A DNA stretch of 64,000 bases from positions 53,686 through 117,685 of the forward strand of contig MU858164.1 of NCBI GenBank assembly GCA_033297075.1, given 5' to 3'. Of this stretch, positions 59,601 through 64,000 are shown piece by piece (within the stretch, counting starts at the first letter, position 1; each line of letters opens with the position of its first letter). Source of the stretch: Rhypophila decipiens. Lineage: Eukaryota > Ascomycota > Sordariomycetes > Sordariales > Naviculisporaceae. The notes under the pieces are model-generated. The model was not told the origin of the DNA. It saw only the letters and a program-made list of their open reading frames with translations, and did no database searches. A program made the translations under genes and the position numbers.

Positions 59601-62600
59601 GTCATCTCCCCTGGGCGAGGATGAGATCCAGATTGACTCCAAGGCTTTTGGCATCAACTTCCGCGATGTCTTTATTGCTCTCGGACAGCTCCCTCCTCCT
59701 GCGACCTTTATGGGCGAATGCGCTGGTGTGGTCACGGCGGTTGGGTCAGGCGACTTTGTCCGGCGCACGTACAAGGTTGGCGATCGTGTTCTCGGCATGC
59801 TCGGCCAGCCGTTTGCCAGCTATGCACGTCTGAAGGGTCAACATGCACATGTCCTGCCTGAGAATGTCAGTTTCACCGAGGCTGCATCGATCCAGGTCAT
59901 TTACGCCACCGTGTACTACAGTCTTGTCAATGTCGCTCGTCTGGAGCCTGGGCAGACGGTGCTCATTCACGCTGGCTCTGGAGGTGTAGGCCAGGCTGCA
60001 ATTCAGCTTGCCAGACATCTCGGGGCAGAGATCTTTGTCACAGTTGGCAGCCAAGAAAAGAAGCAGTTCATGATGCATGACTATGGCATCCCCGAAAGTC
60101 ACATCCTCTCTTCCCGTGCGACGCCCAGCGACTTTAAGCGACATTTGCTGCGGCTGACTGGGAACCGAGGTGTTGATGTGGTCCTGAACTCCATGTCGGG
60201 CGAGATGTTGGCAGAGTCGTGGGACTGTGTTGCTTCTTTCGGCTATCACATCGAGCTTGGCAAGTCGGACATCGACAAGAACCGGCACATCAGTATGGCT
60301 CCTTTCAACAGGAATGTCACCTTCTCTTCGGTCGATCTGGTCATCATCTCCCAGGAGCGGCCCAAGATTTACTACCAAGTTTTGGACAAGGTCATGGACT
60401 TGTTTGCCCAGGGTGTGCTCAAGCCTGTCCATCCTCTCAATGTCTTTTCCATTGATCGTCTCGAGTCGGCTTTCCGACTAATCTCCGAGAGGAAGCACAT
60501 GGGCAAGGTTGTCCTGGACTTTGAAGACAATACCATGGTCCAGGCGGCTCTTCCTGCACCACCAAAAGTTCAGCTGAAGTCGGATGGCACGTACATCATT
60601 GCTGGTGGTTTGGGCGACATTGGTCGGATGTTGGTGAAGCATCTCGCCGGACACGGTGCTGGGCACATTGTGACCCTATCTCGCAGGAGCCTTGATGACG
60701 CCAAGCGAGCTGCATGGGAGGAAGAGGTTTCCAAGCTAGGCGCGAGACTTCATGTCGTCAAGTGCGACATTACAGATCAGCATAGTGTTCAAGAGCTGCT
60801 CGGGTACTGCCAACGGTCTTTGCCCCCGGTTCGAGGTATCTTCCATGCGGGCATGGTGTTGAAGGACCGCCCCTTGGTCAAGATGACACACGAGGAATGG
60901 AATACCGTCCTCGCACCCAAGGTTGCCGGAACTTGGAACCTTGACAAGGCCTTTAGCTCCCCGGATCTGGACTTTTTCGTCACTCTCGCGTCGCTCGCTG
61001 GTGTTCTCGGCAACCCGGGACAAGCCAATTACAGCGCTGCAAACAACTTTCAAGATTATTTCGTGACACACCACGACAGGACGAACCCGACTCGCTATGT
61101 TTCGGTCGATCTCCCTTTGGTCGACGAGACTTCGGCCATCATGGCCATGAAATCCGAGGGCCGCGATTTTGTCGCCAAGGGATCCATTCTCTTTGATGTC
61201 GGTGAACTGTTGCAGCTCATGGACTTTGCCATGGACGCAAATATCAAGCTGCCGACTGAGAGAGCATTTGTCCACTCACTCATGGGCTTCGATCGGGAGT
61301 CGATGGCCATCGGCTCGGGAGACTATATCTGGGCCGCCATGTTCCGGACGATTCCCAGGATGCAGTCATCAGGAGACTTGAATGACCGTGGAAGTTCCGG
61401 TGTCAAGCGTGACATTGAGGGTCTGCTCCGGAGTGCCACCACTTTTGACGAGGCTGTTAAGGTCATCGCCGAGACTACGATTGAGAAGTTCGTCGCCTTC
61501 CTCAACCTCGACGCTAACGATGTTGGCCCGCACCAGCCTCTTTCCTCCTTCGGACTGGACTCTCTGGTCTCAATCGAGTTGAAGAACTGGATGGTGCGCA
61601 CCTTCAAGGTCAACCTCCAGGCGTCGGAGCTGACCAGTGCTCCGAGCTTCACTCAACTGGCCGAGACGGTCGCATCGAGGTCCAAGATTCTCCCCGCCAA
61701 TCTCACAAAAGGGGCGCAGACCGAGGAGTCGAGATCGGAGGAGCAGCCAGCTGCCCAAAGCAACGAACAAGCAGCTGCAGTTCCTCAGACTAACGGCACA
61801 ACCAACGGTCACGCTGATGTCGAGCGGCTCGAATGTTGTGCTCTCCCTGCCAGCGAGGTCCGACAGCCCGTACCGGACCTTGAGGAGGCCATGCAGAACC
61901 ACATCGAAAACATTGCCCACTTTGCCCTGAGCGACGACGAAGTCGAGCATCTCCGAGCTGCTGTCCAAGAGCTCACGGCACCTGATAGCGCTGGTCAGCA
62001 GGTCTACCGGTCCATTCAGAAAGTTGCCCGCGACCCCAAGGTGGACAACTGGGTCTCGAGCCATTTGGCCGACGACTTCCATCTGCGCATGCGACAGGCT
62101 CTCCAGTACACCAACTTCATGGCCATCAACCACCCCAGCCCCGTTGCGCACTCACAGGCCGAGCGGGCTGCCCTTCTTGCCGTAACAGCCTTCCAGCTCA
62201 AGAAGGATATCGACAACAAAGCCATTGAGAACTTGTTCATCCTGGATACGCCCGTCTGTCAGGCTCCACTCAAGTGGCTGTTCAACACATACCGCCGGCC
62301 TCAGATTGGCATGGACGAGTTGCACAAAGGAGTGGGCGATTACTGCGTTGTCCTTAAACGCGGTCGACTCTTCCGAGTTGACCTGCAAAATGGAGACGTG
62401 CCTGCATCCATTGACACAGTCAAATCTGCCATGACGGCCATTCTGGACCAGGTTCGGGACGAAGGAGCTTGGGCTGGAATCCTGACAAGTGATAACCGCG
62501 ATTCCTGGGCCAGAGTCCGCAACGAGCTCCGGGAAGCCAGCCCCGAAAACGCCCATTACTTCCAAACCATCGAGGACGCCGCATTTGCCATCAATCTCGA

Positions 62601-63650
62601 CGACAATACCCCCACCACCTACGCAGACCAGGCCATGCAGTCCAAGCTAGGCAACGGCTTCAACCGCTGGAATGACAAGCCCATCCAATTCGTCATCACA
62701 GCCAACGGCAACTCAGGTGTCATTATCGAACACTCCCACCTTGACGGAACCACACCAGTCCCGCTATACGACCGTATGCGCGACGCCATCGCGACCTACA
62801 AACCTTCTTCCCATCCATCCCAGTCAACTGTCTCCCCGCCCCAGGAGATACCCTTGATCCTCCCACAAACTCTAAACACCCACATCGAAACCCTCCGCAA
62901 CCGCTGGGCAGAAGCAACAGCATCCCGCGACTTTATATCCTACATCCTCCCCACAATCGGCGCCCACCTCCTAGGCGAAAACAGACTCCCCATAAAAGGC
63001 AGCTACGACCTCCTCTGCCAGCTAGCCTTGTATCTCTACTACAACCACCGGGTAATCCCCAACTGGCAACCGATAATGCTAGCCCATTTCCACCAAGGCC
63101 GACACGACATGGTCCAGCTCGCCTCCTCCCCAGTTCGCGCATTCTGTGAAGCTGCCGCCGGCGACAAGGAAAACTTGTCTGTCTCCCAAAAACGAAATCT
63201 CATGTTGGAGGCATGTCGAGACCTGAGCAGACGCGTCACCGACGCAAAGGATGGCAAGGGGTTTTATCGCCTGTTTACGGTAATGGAACAGCAGTGGCCT
63301 GCCGAGGTGCCCAAGGCAAGTGTGTTTGACGATACGCTTTTGAAGAGGGGCATGGATTTCACGGCCGTGACGAATATCAACCATGTTTCGGTCGAGGCTG
63401 TGACTACCCCTTTGGACCCTAGTGTGCTGAGGTTGAGGTATACTATCATGGATGATCGGTAAGTCTTTCCCTCTCTTTCTTTGCTTTTCGACTGGTTGAA
63501 TGGTGATGTGGACGAAGTTGCTAACTATTTTTGTTTTTGTTTTGCAGCACGAGAATCAGCTTGAATTGTCCTGTCGGGTCGGCTGAGAAACTTACGCAGT
63601 GTGTTAATGAGGCTGCTGGTATTATTCGGGAGCTTTGTCTGGCTAGGTGA
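53671..63650 (+). CDS. Highly reducing polyketide synthase with C-terminal carnitine O-acyltransferase domain
   Basis: Six exons: 53671-54210, 54272-54399, 54480-55002, 55061-55890, 55947-63458 and 63548-63650. The product is 3,211 residues. Intron 3 (55003-55060) is GC-AG; the others are GT-AG. Domains in order: KS (Cys180 in DTGCSGS, His315, His354 in NIGH); AT (Ser653 in GHSSGE); DH (His980 in HVVDGMVIFP, Asp1189 in TLDASNH); CMeT (EVGAGTG at ~1463-1469); ER (AGSGGVGQAA at ~2016-2025); KR (AGGLGDIG from 2226, Tyr2369 in NYSAANN); ACP (Ser2546 in GLDSLVS). From ~2640 to the end lies a carnitine/choline acyltransferase domain with the catalytic EHSHLDG (His2936). All catalytic residues appear intact, so a fully reduced, methylated chain is possible. 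In the known precedent (from memory, Trichoderma virens Tv6-931) this domain moves the chain from the ACP to an alcohol acceptor. There is no thioesterase. Confidence 0.97.
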
Positions 63651-64000
63651 ATGACTCTGTAGCTGCATATGGCTTACTTTGTACCAAGGGAAGGGAAGTT
63701 TGGCTTCTTCATTTAGATTGTTCTCTTTTGGATAGTCTGAGGAAATTGTTGAATAGATTTACTGCCTCGCCTTCCATACACAGAGGCCTTGTTAATGTTT
63801 CTTATTTCGGAGGGGAGAAAAGAAAACGAAAGATTTACTCAACAATAGAACGGAAAGATGAAAAGTGGAATTCTTTCTTGGAAGGCATATAGACGCGTCT
63901 ACTATTAACGTACTTGCATAACGAAGCGCGCAGCATAACGAAGCGCGCACTCTTCACCCCACCACCACCTTCCATCTTAACCACCATTTTTCTCCATCTA
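63651..64000. other. PKS 3' flank to window end
   Basis: 350 bp, AT-rich just after the PKS stop, as expected for a 3' UTR. It contains a perfect 17 bp tandem duplication (listed separately). No gene start is seen before the window ends, so whether the cluster continues is unknown. Confidence 0.6.
63916..63949. repeat. Perfect 17 bp tandem duplication
   Basis: GCATAACGAAGCGCGCA occurs twice head to tail downstream of the PKS gene. Each unit contains the palindrome GCGCGC. Function unknown. Confidence 0.9.

Noticed and set aside
59746..60432. 228-codon minus-strand frame inside the PKS
   Set aside because: Antisense to the ER domain, which carries clear motifs on the plus strand.
119..63650. 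One hybrid cluster joining the type III PKS and the HR-PKS
   Set aside because: They are ~52 kb apart with a regulatory-subunit gene, a 20 kb desert, the NLR-like locus and a tRNA between them; nothing links them beyond both being PKSs.

Overview
This window is nuclear DNA from a filamentous ascomycete (Pezizomycotina, most likely Sordariomycetes). The evidence is short spliceosomal introns (about 50-160 bp, GT-AG plus one GC-AG, several with a CTAAC/CTAAT-like branch site), an intron-containing eukaryotic tRNA-Leu, fungal-type multidomain enzymes, a fungal STAND/NLR-like protein, and no bacterial operon signals. All gene models below were built by joining reading frames at splice sites. In each multi-exon model the exon lengths sum to a multiple of three and conserved motifs run across the joins.

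Left part (1-6.6 kb): an intronless type III polyketide synthase (minus strand), then a Gac1-like protein phosphatase 1 regulatory subunit with a CBM21 glycogen-targeting domain (minus strand, one intron). Next comes a gene desert of almost 20 kb (6.6-26.5 kb). It has no believable gene, but carries a scattered TACGGTA(C) motif, a 5x8 bp tandem repeat and a G17 run.

Middle (26.5-38.3 kb): an unidentified coiled-coil protein (minus) diverges from an HSP12A-like Hsp70 ATPase (plus, seven exons) across a shared 0.9 kb promoter. A 2,222-residue P-loop NTPase with a long TPR-like, Thr-rich C-terminal part (minus) follows. This looks like a fungal NLR-type signalling neighbourhood. AT-rich, RIP-like tracts lie on both sides of the first two genes.

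38.3-44.4 kb: a mostly empty stretch, a HAD-superfamily phosphatase gene broken by an 8 bp tandem duplication, a tRNA-Leu(AAG) with a 27 nt intron, and a small secreted six-cysteine knottin-like protein that single-frame ORF calling does not reveal.

Right part (44.4-63.7 kb): what looks like a polyketide gene cluster. It holds an SDR ketoreductase (NOR1-like), an MDR/quinone-reductase-like enzyme, a cytochrome P450, an FkbM-type methyltransferase and a 3,211-residue highly reducing polyketide synthase (KS-AT-DH-CMeT-ER-KR-ACP). The synthase carries a C-terminal carnitine O-acyltransferase domain. A plausible division of labour is that the PKS makes a reduced, C-methylated chain, its own acyltransferase domain releases it onto an acceptor, and the P450, methyltransferase and reductases decorate it. 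The cluster may continue beyond the right edge. A 612 bp non-autonomous DNA transposon (TA-flanked, long inverted repeats) sits inside it, between the MDR and P450 genes.
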